Positions 51,880-63,784 of a DNA stretch of 64,000 nt are shown piece by piece (position 1 is the first letter of the stretch; each line of letters opens with the position of its first letter). The notes under the pieces were generated by a model. The model was not told where the DNA came from. It searched no databases and was given only the letters and a program-made list of their open reading frames with translations. The translations under genes and the position numbers were made by a program. Source of the DNA: Burkholderia pyrrocinia (GTDB taxonomy: Bacteria > Pseudomonadota > Gammaproteobacteria > Burkholderiales > Burkholderiaceae); the NCBI RefSeq assembly GCF_018417535.1, contig NZ_CP070977.1:2542001-2606000 (forward strand). The letters run 5' to 3'.

Positions 51880-52797
51880 ATGAATCGTTCCCGCCTGCCG
51901 CCACTCAACGCGCTGCGAGCATTCGAAGCGGCCGCCCGCCACCTGTCGGTGAAGTCGGCGGCCGAGGAACTGTCGGTCACGCCCGGCGCGGTGAGCCAGA
52001 TGATCCGCACGCTCGAGACGCATCTCGGCGTGCAACTGTTCGAGCGCGTCAACCGCGGCATCCTGCTGACGGCCGCCGGCCGCGACTACCTGCCGCCGGT
52101 GCGCAACGCGTTCCGGCAGATCGCCGATGCGTCGCAGCGTGTGTCGGGCACCGCCGACAGCGGCGTGCTGACGGTGAGCGTCACGCCGTTCTTCGCGTCC
52201 GCGTGGCTCGTACCGCGCCTCGCGCAATTCCGGTACGCCTGCCCGGACGTCGACCTGCAGATCGTCACGAGCCACGCACTCGCGGATTTCGCGCGCGACG
52301 GCGTCGACGTCGCGATCCGGCATGGCCTCGGGCGCTACATCGGGCTGTGCAGCGAGCGCCTGCTGACGGTGGAGATCGTCGCACTCGCGTCGCCCGAACT
52401 CGTCGCGCGGCTCGGCATGCCGGCGACGCCGGCCGATCTCGTCGGCTGGCCGCACCTGCACGACGCCGAGCGCAAGGGCTGGCACATCTGGTTCGGCGCG
52501 CAGCGGATCGACGATTTCGGCCCGCCGCGCGGCCCCGCGTTCGACGACTCGGGCCTGCTGCTGCAGGCGATCGTCGCCGGCCAGGGCGCCGGGCTGCTGC
52601 CGGCCGCGATGGTGCGCGGCGAGCTCGAAAGCGGCCGGCTCGTGCAACTCGCCGACGTCGCGTGGCTCGATGATTTCGCGTACTACCTCGTCTATCCGCC
52701 GCATCACGCGGAACGGCCGAAGGTCGCCGCGTTCCGCCGGTGGATTCTCGACGCCGCGCAGGCCGACGGCGCGGCATCGATGTCCGGCGCGGCGTAG
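51880..52797 (+). CDS. LysR-family transcriptional regulator (GcvA-like)
   Basis: 305-residue LTTR with an N-terminal winged helix-turn-helix (about residues 8-66: PLNALRAFEAAARHLSVKSA, VTPGAVSQMIRTLE, LFERVNRGILLTAAG) and a PBP2 effector domain. The PPLNALRAFEAAARH start and GAVSQ helix are those of the GcvA/AmpR subgroup. Likely regulator of the divergent MFS gene through the 51747 palindrome and of itself. The ligand is unknown. Confidence 0.92.
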   Translation: MNRSRLPPLNALRAFEAAARHLSVKSAAEELSVTPGAVSQMIRTLETHLGVQLFERVNRGILLTAAGRDYLPPVRNAFRQIADASQRVSGTADSGVLTVSVTPFFASAWLVPRLAQFRYACPDVDLQIVTSHALADFARDGVDVAIRHGLGRYIGLCSERLLTVEIVALASPELVARLGMPATPADLVGWPHLHDAERKGWHIWFGAQRIDDFGPPRGPAFDDSGLLLQAIVAGQGAGLLPAAMVRGELESGRLVQLADVAWLDDFAYYLVYPPHHAERPKVAAFRRWILDAAQADGAASMSGAA

Positions 52798-52899
52798 CGT
52801 CACGCCACTGCGCGGCGCCGGCGCCGATTCGCAGTCGATCGGCTAACATGCGGCGCGGGCCATCGGCCCGACATCGATAACAACAGACCGAGAGAGACC

Positions 52900-53208
52900 A
52901 TGCCTGCCCTGCTCCGCCGCGCGACGCACGTTGCGACCCTGTCGATCGCGCTCTTCGTCGCCTGCGCTGCCGTGCCCCCTTCCGCGCATGCGTACCGCGC
53001 GCCACCCGGCTACGGCAACGAAGCCGATCTCGACCGTCACGACACGTATCGCAACCGCGACGGCGAAACCGTGCATGCGCCCGCGCATTCGAAATCGGGC
53101 CGCGTGCCCGAAGGTGCAAGCGCGCGCTGCCGCGACGGCACGTACAGCTTCAGCCGCCACCGGCGCGGCACGTGCTCGGGACACGGCGGCGTCGCCGCGT
53201 GGCTGTGA
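52900..53208 (+). CDS. Secreted DUF3761 protein
   Basis: 102-residue protein with an N-terminal signal peptide (RATHVATLSIALFVACAAVP) cleaved near AHAYR. The mature part has the DUF3761 signature: YRNRDGETVHAPAHS, VPEGASARCRDGTYSFSRHRRGTCSGHGGVAAWL. Function unknown; the family is common in Burkholderia as a small periplasmic protein. GAGAGAGACC precedes the ATG. Confidence 0.85.
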   Translation: MPALLRRATHVATLSIALFVACAAVPPSAHAYRAPPGYGNEADLDRHDTYRNRDGETVHAPAHSKSGRVPEGASARCRDGTYSFSRHRRGTCSGHGGVAAWL

Positions 53209-53392
53209 ACGCCGCGCGCCCGAATGCCTGCGCTGCGCCAGCGACACCCGGCGGCGAAGTACAATACGCGCTCGCGCCGCCGACACGCGGCGACGCCGCC
53301 GCGCCTTGCGCGGCACGCTCCATACCGAATCACCCGACGACGCCACGCCAGCGCGCTGCGCGACCGTCTCAACTTCTGACTTTCACACCCAA

Positions 53393-55060
<1,668 letters not shown>

Positions 55061-55142
55061 CCGGCGCGGCCCGGGCGCCCGGCACTGCGGCAACGCGGAG
55101 CCGGATGCCGAAGGTGGCCGCTTCCGGATCGGCAAAACGACA

Positions 55143-55168
55143 AAGCGGGCCCGTGGCCCGCTTTTTTT
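55143..55168 (+). terminator. Terminator of ettA
   Basis: 9-bp stem AAGCGGGCC / GGCCCGCTT with a CGT loop and a T7 run, 82 bases after the ettA stop. Confidence 0.9.
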
Positions 55169-55195
55169 ATCCGCCGGGCGCTCGTCCGCTGCTTG

Positions 55196-55819
55196 TTATG
55201 CGAGCGCGCCCAGTTCGCGCAGCCGCGCCTCGGTCTGCGCCGCGCTCGTGTGATGGATGCCGTGCCAGCCAAGTGCCGTCGCGGCCGCGGCGTTCTTCGC
55301 GTTGTCGTCGATGAATACGAGCTCGTGCGGCGCGATGCCCGGCAGGTGCGGTTCGATCCGCGCCTGCATCTCGCGGTAGATCGCCGGATCGGGTTTCACG
55401 AGCTTCACGCGGCCCGACACGACGATGTCCTTGAACCGCCGCAGGACCGGGAAGTTGTCCCACGCGTACGGAAACGTCTGCGCGGACCAGTTCGTCAGCC
55501 CGAACAGCGGCATCCCCTGCGCGTCGAGCCGGTCGACGAGCGCGGCGCCTTCGTCGAGCACGCCGCCGATCATCTCGTGCCAGCGCGCGTAGAACGCGCG
55601 GATCAGCGTCTCGTGCGCCGGAAACTTCGCGACGAGCTCGGCCGTGCCTTCCTCGATCGTCTGCCCGCCGTCCTGGCGGACCACCCAATCCATCGCGCAA
55701 ACGTGCGTGAGAAACCAGCGACGCTCGGCGTCGTCGGGAATCAGTTGCCGGTAAAGGTAGTCGGGGCTCCAGTCGATCAGCACACCGCCGAAATCGAACA
55801 CCACGGCCTTGATCGTCAT
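55196..55819 (-). CDS. HAD-family hydrolase (subfamily IA)
   Basis: 207-residue haloacid-dehalogenase hydrolase. Motif I VVFDFGGVLIDW has Asp nucleophile but Gly in place of the usual second Asp position (DFGGV), as in YihX-type alpha-D-glucose-1-phosphatases and epoxide-hydrolase N-domains. Motif II is GLTNWS, motif III KLVKPDPAIY, motif IV LVFIDDNAKN. The start at 55819 overlaps the isochorismatase stop as ATGA, so the two form an operon. Substrate unknown. Confidence 0.88.
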   Translation of the reverse strand: MTIKAVVFDFGGVLIDWSPDYLYRQLIPDDAERRWFLTHVCAMDWVVRQDGGQTIEEGTAELVAKFPAHETLIRAFYARWHEMIGGVLDEGAALVDRLDAQGMPLFGLTNWSAQTFPYAWDNFPVLRRFKDIVVSGRVKLVKPDPAIYREMQARIEPHLPGIAPHELVFIDDNAKNAAAATALGWHGIHHTSAAQTEARLRELGALA

Positions 55820-56367
55820 GCGAACTCCGTCGCAAGCACGTCGGCGAGCGGCCGCGGTGTCACCGCGTTGCCCGACAGCGAATTGTTTTGCCAGACGAAG
55901 TGGTGATGCGCGACGATCTGCGCGGCCGACAGGTGCGCGCGCTCGTTCGTCGTATGCAGGTCGGACACGACGGTCGTCCGGTAGCCGAGCAGCGCCGCGC
56001 GGCGCGCGGCCGAATCGACGCAGAACTCGGTCGCATAGCCGCAGATCAGCACCGAACGGATGCCGTGGCGCTCGAGCTGCGCCGCGAGCGGCGTGCCGTG
56101 GAACGAATCGCTCACCTGCTTGCGCACGCGCCAGTCGTCGCTCCCGACGACCAGCCCCGCATGCAGCTCCCAGCCCGACGTGCCGGGCACGATGTCGTCG
56201 TCCGCATCGCCGTCGTGCTGCACGAAGCACACGGGCGCGTTCGCCGCGCGTGCCGCCGCCGTCAACCGGTTGATGCCCGACACGACCTCGTCGAGCCGGT
56301 ACGCGGGCTGCGCCCGCTCCACTAGCCCGCGCTGCATGTCGACCACGATCACTGCGGTGTCCGCCAT
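55816..56367 (-). CDS. Isochorismatase-family cysteine hydrolase
   Basis: 183-residue alpha/beta hydrolase of the isochorismatase/nicotinamidase fold. The catalytic Asp lies in VIVVDMQRGL, and the nucleophilic Cys in LICGYATEFCVDSAARRAA, followed by the family's TTVVSD. Similar proteins hydrolyse nicotinamide, N-carbamoyl compounds or isochorismate; the substrate cannot be set. Coupled to the HAD gene downstream. Confidence 0.88.
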   Translation of the reverse strand: MADTAVIVVDMQRGLVERAQPAYRLDEVVSGINRLTAAARAANAPVCFVQHDGDADDDIVPGTSGWELHAGLVVGSDDWRVRKQVSDSFHGTPLAAQLERHGIRSVLICGYATEFCVDSAARRAALLGYRTTVVSDLHTTNERAHLSAAQIVAHHHFVWQNNSLSGNAVTPRPLADVLATEFA

Positions 56368-56424
56368 GTGTTGCCCTCGCTGTTGTCGTTCGGCCGGCGT
56401 CCGGCCGTTATCGCACGTCGCGTC

Positions 56425-58239
56425 TCAGATCGGCTGCGTGCGCGCGTCGAGCCACGCCTTTGCAGCACCGCTCAGATGCCGGCCGACACGCTCGCGCACC
56501 GTCGCGTGATACGTGTTCAGCCACGCGCGCTCTTCGTCATGCAGCATCTCGATCAGCACGCAGCGCGTGTCGATCGGGCACAGCGTCAGCGTCTCGAACG
56601 CAAGGAAATCGCCGAACTCGGTGTGCCCGGCCGCGCGGTTCACGACCAGGTTCTCGATCCGGATGCCCCACTGGCCGGGCCGGTACACGCCCGGTTCGAT
56701 CGACGTGATCATGCCCTCTTCCATCGCAGTGTGCGGCTCGGCCGGTGCGTAGTGCGAGATGACCTGCGGGCCTTCGTGCACGTTCAGGAAGTAACCGACG
56801 CCATGCCCCGTGCCGTGGCCGTAGTCGAGCCCGGCTGCCCACATCGGCGCACGGGCGATCGCGTCGAGCATCGGCGAACGGATGCCGCGCGGGAAGCGTG
56901 CGCGCGACAGCGCCATCATCGACTTCAGCACGATCGTGAAATCGCGCCGCTGCAGGTCGCTGACGGTACCGACCGGCACGACGCGCGTGATGTCGGTCGT
57001 GCCCGTCACGTACTGGCCGCCCGAATCGATCAGCAACAGGCCGTCGCCGGCGATCGTCGCGTGCGACTCGGGCGTTGCGTGGTAATGCGGCATCGCGCCG
57101 TTCGCGTTGAAGCCGGCGATCGTCGCGAAGCTCGGCGACACATAACCGGGGCGCCGTGCGCGCGCGGCCGTGAGTTTCTCGTCGATCGTCAGCTCGGTGA
57201 TCGTCTCGCGGTTCACGGCCTGCTCGAACCATGTGAAGAATTCCGCGAGCGCGGCGCCGTCGTGCTCCATCGTCACGCGCACGTGCTCGATCTCGGCGGA
57301 CGTCTTGCGCGACTTCGCGAACGTCGAAGGATTCACGGCCTCGACGAGCTTCACGCCGGCCGGCACGGCCTCGAGCGTGCCGAACGTCACGCGGCGCGGG
57401 TCGACCAGCAGCGTCGCGCCATCGGGCAACGCCGCGAGCGACGCGCGCGCGGCGTCGTATGCACGGACGTCGACGCCGTCCTGCGCAAGCGACGCGGCCA
57501 GCGCCGGCGACACCTTGCCGTCGGCGACGAACAGCGTCGCGCGATCGGCGCCGATCATTGCGTGCGCAACGAACACGGGATTGAAGTTGACGTCGGCACC
57601 GCGCAGGTTGAACAGCCACGCGAGGTCGTCGAGCGTCGACACGAAATGCCACTGCGCGCCCTGCGCGCGCATCGCGCGGCGCACTTCGGCCAGCTTGCTC
57701 GCGCGCGTCGTGTCGGCCTGCGGCGCCGCGTGCTCGAACACCGCGTCGCCGGGCAGCCCCGGCCGCTCGGGCCAGATCGCGTCGAGCAGGTCGAGATCGG
57801 TGCGCAGCGCGATGCCGCGCGCGCTCAGTGCGGCCGTCAGCCCGCGCGCGGCCGCGACGCCGAGCACGGCGCCGTCGACGCCGACCGTCGCGCCCGCCGC
57901 CACGTTCTGCGCGAGCCAGTCGACGTGCGGCGCGCTCTGCTGCCCGCCCGTCATCTTCATCAACTGCACGCCCGTGCCGGCCAATTCGGCATCGGCCTGC
58001 ACCCAGTAGCGGCTGTCGACCCACAGCCCCGCGAAATCCGCGGTTACAACCAGCGTGCCGACCGAGCCCGTGAAGCCGGACAGCCAGCGGCGGGCCTGCC
58101 AGCGCTCGGGCAGGTATTCGGACAGATGGGGATCGGCGGACGGCACGAGATAGGCGGCCAGGTCCTCGCGGACCATCGCGCCGCGCAGCAGCGCGAGGCG
58201 GGCCGGTACCGGCGAGACTTCGGGAAGACGGGCATTCAT
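56425..58239 (-). CDS. Xaa-Pro aminopeptidase (M24B, aminopeptidase P)
   Basis: Metallopeptidase that removes N-terminal residues preceding proline. The 604-residue protein has the three-domain eukaryote-like APP layout: two creatinase-type N-domains (about residues 8-310) and a C-terminal pita-bread domain. All five metal ligands can be read: Asp in LLLIDSGGQY, Asp in GTTDITR, His in GHGTGHGVGYFLNVHEGP, Glu in ITSIEPGVY and Glu in RIENLVV. Start MNARLPEVSP at 58239 follows AGGTGA. Followed by the small membrane protein gene upstream on the same strand (18-base gap). Confidence 0.92.
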   Translation of the reverse strand: MNARLPEVSPVPARLALLRGAMVREDLAAYLVPSADPHLSEYLPERWQARRWLSGFTGSVGTLVVTADFAGLWVDSRYWVQADAELAGTGVQLMKMTGGQQSAPHVDWLAQNVAAGATVGVDGAVLGVAAARGLTAALSARGIALRTDLDLLDAIWPERPGLPGDAVFEHAAPQADTTRASKLAEVRRAMRAQGAQWHFVSTLDDLAWLFNLRGADVNFNPVFVAHAMIGADRATLFVADGKVSPALAASLAQDGVDVRAYDAARASLAALPDGATLLVDPRRVTFGTLEAVPAGVKLVEAVNPSTFAKSRKTSAEIEHVRVTMEHDGAALAEFFTWFEQAVNRETITELTIDEKLTAARARRPGYVSPSFATIAGFNANGAMPHYHATPESHATIAGDGLLLIDSGGQYVTGTTDITRVVPVGTVSDLQRRDFTIVLKSMMALSRARFPRGIRSPMLDAIARAPMWAAGLDYGHGTGHGVGYFLNVHEGPQVISHYAPAEPHTAMEEGMITSIEPGVYRPGQWGIRIENLVVNRAAGHTEFGDFLAFETLTLCPIDTRCVLIEMLHDEERAWLNTYHATVRERVGRHLSGAAKAWLDARTQPI

Positions 58240-58257
58240 GATTTCACCTGAGAGCAA

Positions 58258-58512
58258 TCACCGACGGGCCGACAGCGCGACCGTCACGGCTACGGCGAGG
58301 AACGCGACACCGGTACAGACCGGCCATTCGAGCGTCTCGCCATCGTAAAACAGTCCCGAGAGATTGCCGGCCATGCGGGCGGCAGCCGCGCCCACGACGC
58401 CGACGAGCACCGCGATCCACCACGCCGGCCGGCCCGTGCGCCGCATCGGGTGCAGCCATCGGCCGAACAGCCCGACGGCTGCTCCCAGGACAAGGATTCC
58501 AAACCAGTTCAT
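58258..58512 (-). CDS. Small membrane protein (GlsB/YeaQ-like)
   Basis: 84-residue protein with three hydrophobic segments: MNWFGILVLGAAVGLFGRWL, WWIAVLVGVVGAAAARMAG and CTGVAFLAVAVTVAL. The glycine-rich first helix followed by a short charged loop resembles the transglycosylase-associated GlsB/YeaQ/YmgE family, but the match is loose. Start at 58512 has GAGGCG ahead of it; an open frame continues further upstream but begins poorly. It sits just ahead of the aminopeptidase P gene. Confidence 0.65.
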   Translation of the reverse strand: MNWFGILVLGAAVGLFGRWLHPMRRTGRPAWWIAVLVGVVGAAAARMAGNLSGLFYDGETLEWPVCTGVAFLAVAVTVALSARR

Positions 58513-58682
58513 TCGACGCCTCGATAAATTCGGATTCGTCCCATAGGCGTGAACGTTGCCAGCGGCTAGCATCGATTCATCCATCGAACCCGAGACCAGC
58601 CGGGTGCCGCGAACATTCGAGTGTAGGGGCCGACTCGACGTTATGGCAAGCGCGCACCAGCTGCCGTATTGAAGAAATTCTC

Positions 58683-59444
58683 ATGCGAATCGCTCTGATC
58701 GATCCGGAGGCGCGCCATGCCGCACTCTTGAACCGCCTGCTCTTCGCGGGCGGTCACGTGTGCCACGCGTTTCCGTCCAGCACCGCGTTCTTCGAGTGGC
58801 TCGCCACCGACACCTGCGACATGCTGATCACCGGCAACTGGGCCGGCGACCAGCCGGCCGAGGAAGTCATACCGCGCGCGCAGACGATCCTGCCCGGGCT
58901 GCCGGCGATCGCCGTGATGCAATTGCCGCGCGAAAGCGAAATCGTATCGTGCCTGCACGCGGGCGCCGACGATTGCCTCGTGCGCCCCGTGAGCGGGCCC
59001 GAGCTGCTCGCGCGCGTCAACGCGCTGAGCCGGCGTGCCGGCGTGCGCCGGCCGCCGACCCGCTCGCGCGAAATGTATGGCGAATACGCTTTCGACGCCA
59101 CGCACTGCCTTGTGCGCTTCGGCAACGCAATCGTTTCACTGACGCCCAAGGAGTTCCGCTTCGCGCAGTTGCTGTTCGCGAACCTGTCGCGCCCCGTGTC
59201 GCGCGCCCATATCCTCGAAACGGTGTGGGCGCGCCGCCGCGACATGAAGTCGCGCACGCTCGACACGCATGCGTCCCGGCTGCGCAGCAAATTGCAGTTG
59301 CTTCCGGAGCGTGGCTACCGCCTGTTGCCGCTTTACGGCTACGGCTATCAGCTCGACCGCGTGCCGATCGAGCCCCCAAATTCCCGGCCCCGCCACGCCG
59401 ATGCCCGGTATGCGACGAGTGAGGAAATCGCTGAAACGCTATAA
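58683..59444 (+). CDS. Atypical OmpR/PhoB-type response regulator (no phosphoacceptor Asp)
   Basis: 253-residue protein with an N-terminal receiver-like domain (about 1-120) and a C-terminal winged helix (about 130-235: SLTPKEFRFAQLLFANLSRP, VSRAHILETVWARR, TLDTHASRLRSKL). In the receiver the residue where the phosphorylated Asp belongs is Gly51 (DMLITGNWAG), and the conserved Lys is Arg (CLVRPV). One acidic pocket residue survives (LIDPEA). It is thus unlikely to be controlled by phosphorylation. No histidine kinase is adjacent; hemA follows after 26 bases. Confidence 0.85.
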   Translation: MRIALIDPEARHAALLNRLLFAGGHVCHAFPSSTAFFEWLATDTCDMLITGNWAGDQPAEEVIPRAQTILPGLPAIAVMQLPRESEIVSCLHAGADDCLVRPVSGPELLARVNALSRRAGVRRPPTRSREMYGEYAFDATHCLVRFGNAIVSLTPKEFRFAQLLFANLSRPVSRAHILETVWARRRDMKSRTLDTHASRLRSKLQLLPERGYRLLPLYGYGYQLDRVPIEPPNSRPRHADARYATSEEIAETL

Positions 59445-59445
59445 T
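59440..59445 (+). promoter_or_regulatory. Candidate -10 element of hemA
   Basis: TATAAT spans the stop codon of the response regulator, 25 bases before the hemA ATG. No convincing -35 hexamer is seen. Confidence 0.4.
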
Positions 59446-59455
59446 ATGAGGCTAA

Positions 59456-60769
<1,314 letters not shown>

Positions 60770-60851
60770 CGCCGGCCGGTCGCCCTGCCGTCGGCCGCGA
60801 GCCGGCCTATCCTTTCCGAATACCCTTGCCCCGGGAGCGCCGCTCCACACC

Positions 60852-61934
60852 ATGAAGACGAGCATGCAACGCAAGCTCGACCAGCTATCCACACGGCTGG
60901 CCGAACTGAACGACCTGCTGAGCCGCGAAAACGTCACGGCCGATCTCGACCAGTACCGCAAGCTGACCCGCGAACATGCGGAACTCGGTCCGGTCGTCGA
61001 GCAGTACGCACTGTGGCGCCAGTCGCGCAGCGACGAGACGGCCGCGCAGGAACTGGTCACCGATCCGTCGATGCGTGATTTCGCCGAAGACGAGATCCGC
61101 AGCGCACGCGAGAGCATGGCCCGCCTCGAGATCGAACTGCAGAAGATGCTGCTGCCGAAGGATCCGAACGACGACCGCAACATCTTCCTCGAAATCCGCG
61201 CGGGCACGGGCGGCGACGAATCGGCGCTGTTCGCGGGCGACCTGTTGCGCATGTACCTGCGCTTCGCGGAACGCCAGCGCTGGCAGGTCGAGATGATGTC
61301 GGAGAGCGCGTCGGATCTCGGCGGCTACAAGGAAGTGATCGTGCGGATCGCGGGCCAGGGCGCGTATTCGCGCCTGAAGTTCGAATCGGGCGGCCATCGC
61401 GTGCAGCGCGTGCCGGCGACCGAGACGCAGGGGCGCATCCATACGTCCGCATGCACGGTCGCGGTGATGCCGGAAGCCGACGAGATCGGCGAGGTCGAGA
61501 TCAATCCGGCCGACCTGCGGATCGACACGTTCCGCGCGTCCGGCGCGGGCGGCCAGCACATCAACAAGACCGATTCGGCGGTGCGCGTCACGCACATCCC
61601 GACCGGGATCGTCGTCGAATGCCAGGACGACCGTTCGCAGCACAAGAACAAGGATCGCGCGCTGAAGGTGCTCGCCGCGCGCATCAAGGACAAGCAGTAT
61701 CACGAGCAGCACGCGAAGGAAGCGGCGACGCGCAAGAGCCTGATCGGCTCCGGCGACCGCTCGGAGCGAATCCGCACGTACAACTTCCCGCAAGGCCGGA
61801 TGACCGATCACCGGATCAACCTGACGCTGTACCGGCTCGAGGCGATCATGGACGGCGATCTCGACGAACTGATCGGCGTGCTCGTCAGCGAGCACCAGGC
61901 CGAACTGCTCGCGTCGCTCGGCGACGCCGACTGA
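60852..61934 (+). CDS. prfA: Peptide chain release factor 1 PrfA
   Basis: Releases peptides at UAA and UAG. The 360-residue protein has the N-terminal helical domain, the codon-recognition PxT motif ([11 protein letters not shown]) and the catalytic GGQ at residues 233-235 ([20 protein letters not shown]), whose Gln is methylated by the product of the next gene. The hemA-prfA-prmC order is widespread in proteobacteria. Confidence 0.97.
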   Translation: MKTSMQRKLDQLSTRLAELNDLLSRENVTADLDQYRKLTREHAELGPVVEQYALWRQSRSDETAAQELVTDPSMRDFAEDEIRSARESMARLEIELQKMLLPKDPNDDRNIFLEIRAGTGGDESALFAGDLLRMYLRFAERQRWQVEMMSESASDLGGYKEVIVRIAGQGAYSRLKFESGGHRVQRVPATETQGRIHTSACTVAVMPEADEIGEVEINPADLRIDTFRASGAGGQHINKTDSAVRVTHIPTGIVVECQDDRSQHKNKDRALKVLAARIKDKQYHEQHAKEAATRKSLIGSGDRSERIRTYNFPQGRMTDHRINLTLYRLEAIMDGDLDELIGVLVSEHQAELLASLGDAD

Positions 61935-61941
61935 GGCCGCG

Positions 61942-62784
61942 ATGCCCGACACCACCGCCGACGAATTGCTGCGCGCGTCGCCGCTCGACGCGGTCGATGC
62001 GCGCGTGCTGCTCGCGCACGCGCTCGGCTGGACCCGCACGCAACTGATCACGCGCGGCGACGCGCCGCTCGACGCTGCCGCGGTCGAACGCTATCGCGCG
62101 CTCGAAGCGCGCCGCATGGCCGGCGAGCCCGTCGCGCAGCTCGTCGGGATGCGCGAATTCTTCGGCCGGCCGTTCGACGTGACGCCCGACGTGCTGATCC
62201 CGCGCCCTGAAACCGAACTGCTCGTCGAAGCCGCGCTCGATGCAATCGACGGGCTGCCGTATCCGGCCGTACTCGATCTCGGTACCGGCAGCGGCGCGAT
62301 CGCCGTGTCGATCGCCGCCGAGCGCCCCGATGCACGCGTGTGGGCGCTCGACCGTTCGCCGGCCGCGCTCGCAGTCGCGCAACGCAACGCGGACAAGCTG
62401 CTCGACACGCACCGCCCCGGCGGCCCGCTGCACTGGCTGCAGAGCGACTGGTATGCGGCGCTCGATCCGGCGCTCGCATTCGACACGATCGTCAGCAACC
62501 CGCCGTACATCGCGCAGCACGATCCGCACCTCGCGCAGGGCGACCTGCGTTTCGAGCCGCGCGGCGCACTCACCGACGACGCCGACGGCCTCAGCGCGAT
62601 CCGCACGATCGTCGCGGGCGCCGGCGCCCACCTGAAACCGGGCGGCACGCTCTGGATCGAGCACGGCTACGACCAGGCCGAGGCCGTCCGCACGGTGCTG
62701 TCGTCGCACGGCTTCACCGCGGTCGAATCGCTCGCCGATCTGGCCGCGATCGAACGCACGACCGGCGGCCGCCTGCCGGGCTGA
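61942..62784 (+). CDS. prmC: Peptide chain release factor N5-glutamine methyltransferase PrmC
   Basis: Methylates the GGQ glutamine of release factors, using SAM. The 280-residue protein has the N-terminal helical domain, then the class I methyltransferase fold with LDLGTGSGAIAVSIA and the substrate motif NPPYI (IVSNPPYIAQHD). The motif PRPETELLVE is also conserved in the family. Seven bases after prfA, its substrate's gene. Confidence 0.96.
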   Translation: MPDTTADELLRASPLDAVDARVLLAHALGWTRTQLITRGDAPLDAAAVERYRALEARRMAGEPVAQLVGMREFFGRPFDVTPDVLIPRPETELLVEAALDAIDGLPYPAVLDLGTGSGAIAVSIAAERPDARVWALDRSPAALAVAQRNADKLLDTHRPGGPLHWLQSDWYAALDPALAFDTIVSNPPYIAQHDPHLAQGDLRFEPRGALTDDADGLSAIRTIVAGAGAHLKPGGTLWIEHGYDQAEAVRTVLSSHGFTAVESLADLAAIERTTGGRLPG

Positions 62785-62851
62785 TGCCCGGCCCGCCCGG
62801 TTGAAATCCGCTATCATTTCGATCTAACGCCCCGCAAACGCAAGGTCAGTC

Positions 62852-63163
62852 ATGGACACCCAACAACGTATCAAGCAAATCGTCGACGAAAACCAGGTCG
62901 TGCTCTTCATGAAGGGCAACGCGCAATTCCCGATGTGCGGCTTCTCCGGCCGTGCCGTGCAGGTGCTGAAAGCCTGCGGCGTTGACCAGTTCAAGACGGT
63001 CAACGTGCTCGAGGACGACGAGATCCGCCAGGGCATCAAGGAATTCTCGAACTGGCCGACCATTCCGCAGCTCTATGTGAAGGGCGAATTCGTCGGCGGC
63101 TCGGACATCATGATGGAGATGTACCAGTCGGGCGAGCTGCAGCAACTGTTCGCCGCCGCGTAA
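62852..63163 (+). CDS. grxD: Monothiol glutaredoxin GrxD
   Basis: CGFS-type glutaredoxin that carries [2Fe-2S] clusters with glutathione and works with BolA. The 103-residue protein has active site Cys29-Gly-Phe-Ser ([14 protein letters not shown]), [14 protein letters not shown] with the cis-Pro, and the GSH-binding [10 protein letters not shown]. Length and sequence are typical. Between prmC and ubiX. Confidence 0.96.
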   Translation: MDTQQRIKQIVDENQVVLFMKGNAQFPMCGFSGRAVQVLKACGVDQFKTVNVLEDDEIRQGIKEFSNWPTIPQLYVKGEFVGGSDIMMEMYQSGELQQLFAAA

Positions 63164-63187
63164 CGCGCCCCACCCGCGCCCCTTTCG

Positions 63188-63784
63188 ATGGCATCTCCCA
63201 GCGCGCCGCCACGCCGGCTGATCGTCGCGATCACCGGCGCCACCGGCGCGATCTACGGTGTGCGGCTGCTCGACCTGCTGCGCGCCGCCGGCGGCGTCGA
63301 AACGCACCTGCTGATTTCGAACGCCGGCTGGCTCAACATCCAGCATGAACTGAAGCTGCCGAAGGCCGATGTCGAAAGCCGTGCGGACGTCGTGCACCCG
63401 GTGCGCGACGTCGGCGCGACGATCGCGTCGGGCTCGTTCGCGACCGACGGGATGGTGATCGCGCCATGCTCGATGAAGACGCTCGCGAGCGTCGCGCACG
63501 GGCTGTCCGACAACCTGATCACGCGCGCGGCCGACGTCACGCTGAAGGAACGTCGCCGTCTCGTGCTGATGGTGCGCGAAACGCCGTTCAACCTCGCGCA
63601 TCTGCGCAACATGACCGCCGTCACCGAAATGGGCGGCATCGTCTTTCCGCCGTTGCCCGCGTTCTACGCAATGCCGGAGACGATCGAGGAACTCGTCGAC
63701 CAGACCGTCATGCGCGTGCTCGACCTGTTCGCGCTCAGCGCGCCGCTGACTACACCATGGGCCGGCATCCGGCACGCGCAGTAA
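63188..63784 (+). CDS. ubiX: Flavin prenyltransferase UbiX
   Basis: Joins a dimethylallyl group to FMN to make the prenylated flavin cofactor of UbiD decarboxylases in ubiquinone synthesis. The 198-residue protein has the FMN-binding VAITGATGAIYGVRLLDLLRA, the SFATDGMVIAPCSMKTLASVAHG and the RETPFNLAHLRNM stretch conserved in the family. Begins 24 bases after grxD. Confidence 0.95.
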   Translation: MASPSAPPRRLIVAITGATGAIYGVRLLDLLRAAGGVETHLLISNAGWLNIQHELKLPKADVESRADVVHPVRDVGATIASGSFATDGMVIAPCSMKTLASVAHGLSDNLITRAADVTLKERRRLVLMVRETPFNLAHLRNMTAVTEMGGIVFPPLPAFYAMPETIEELVDQTVMRVLDLFALSAPLTTPWAGIRHAQ

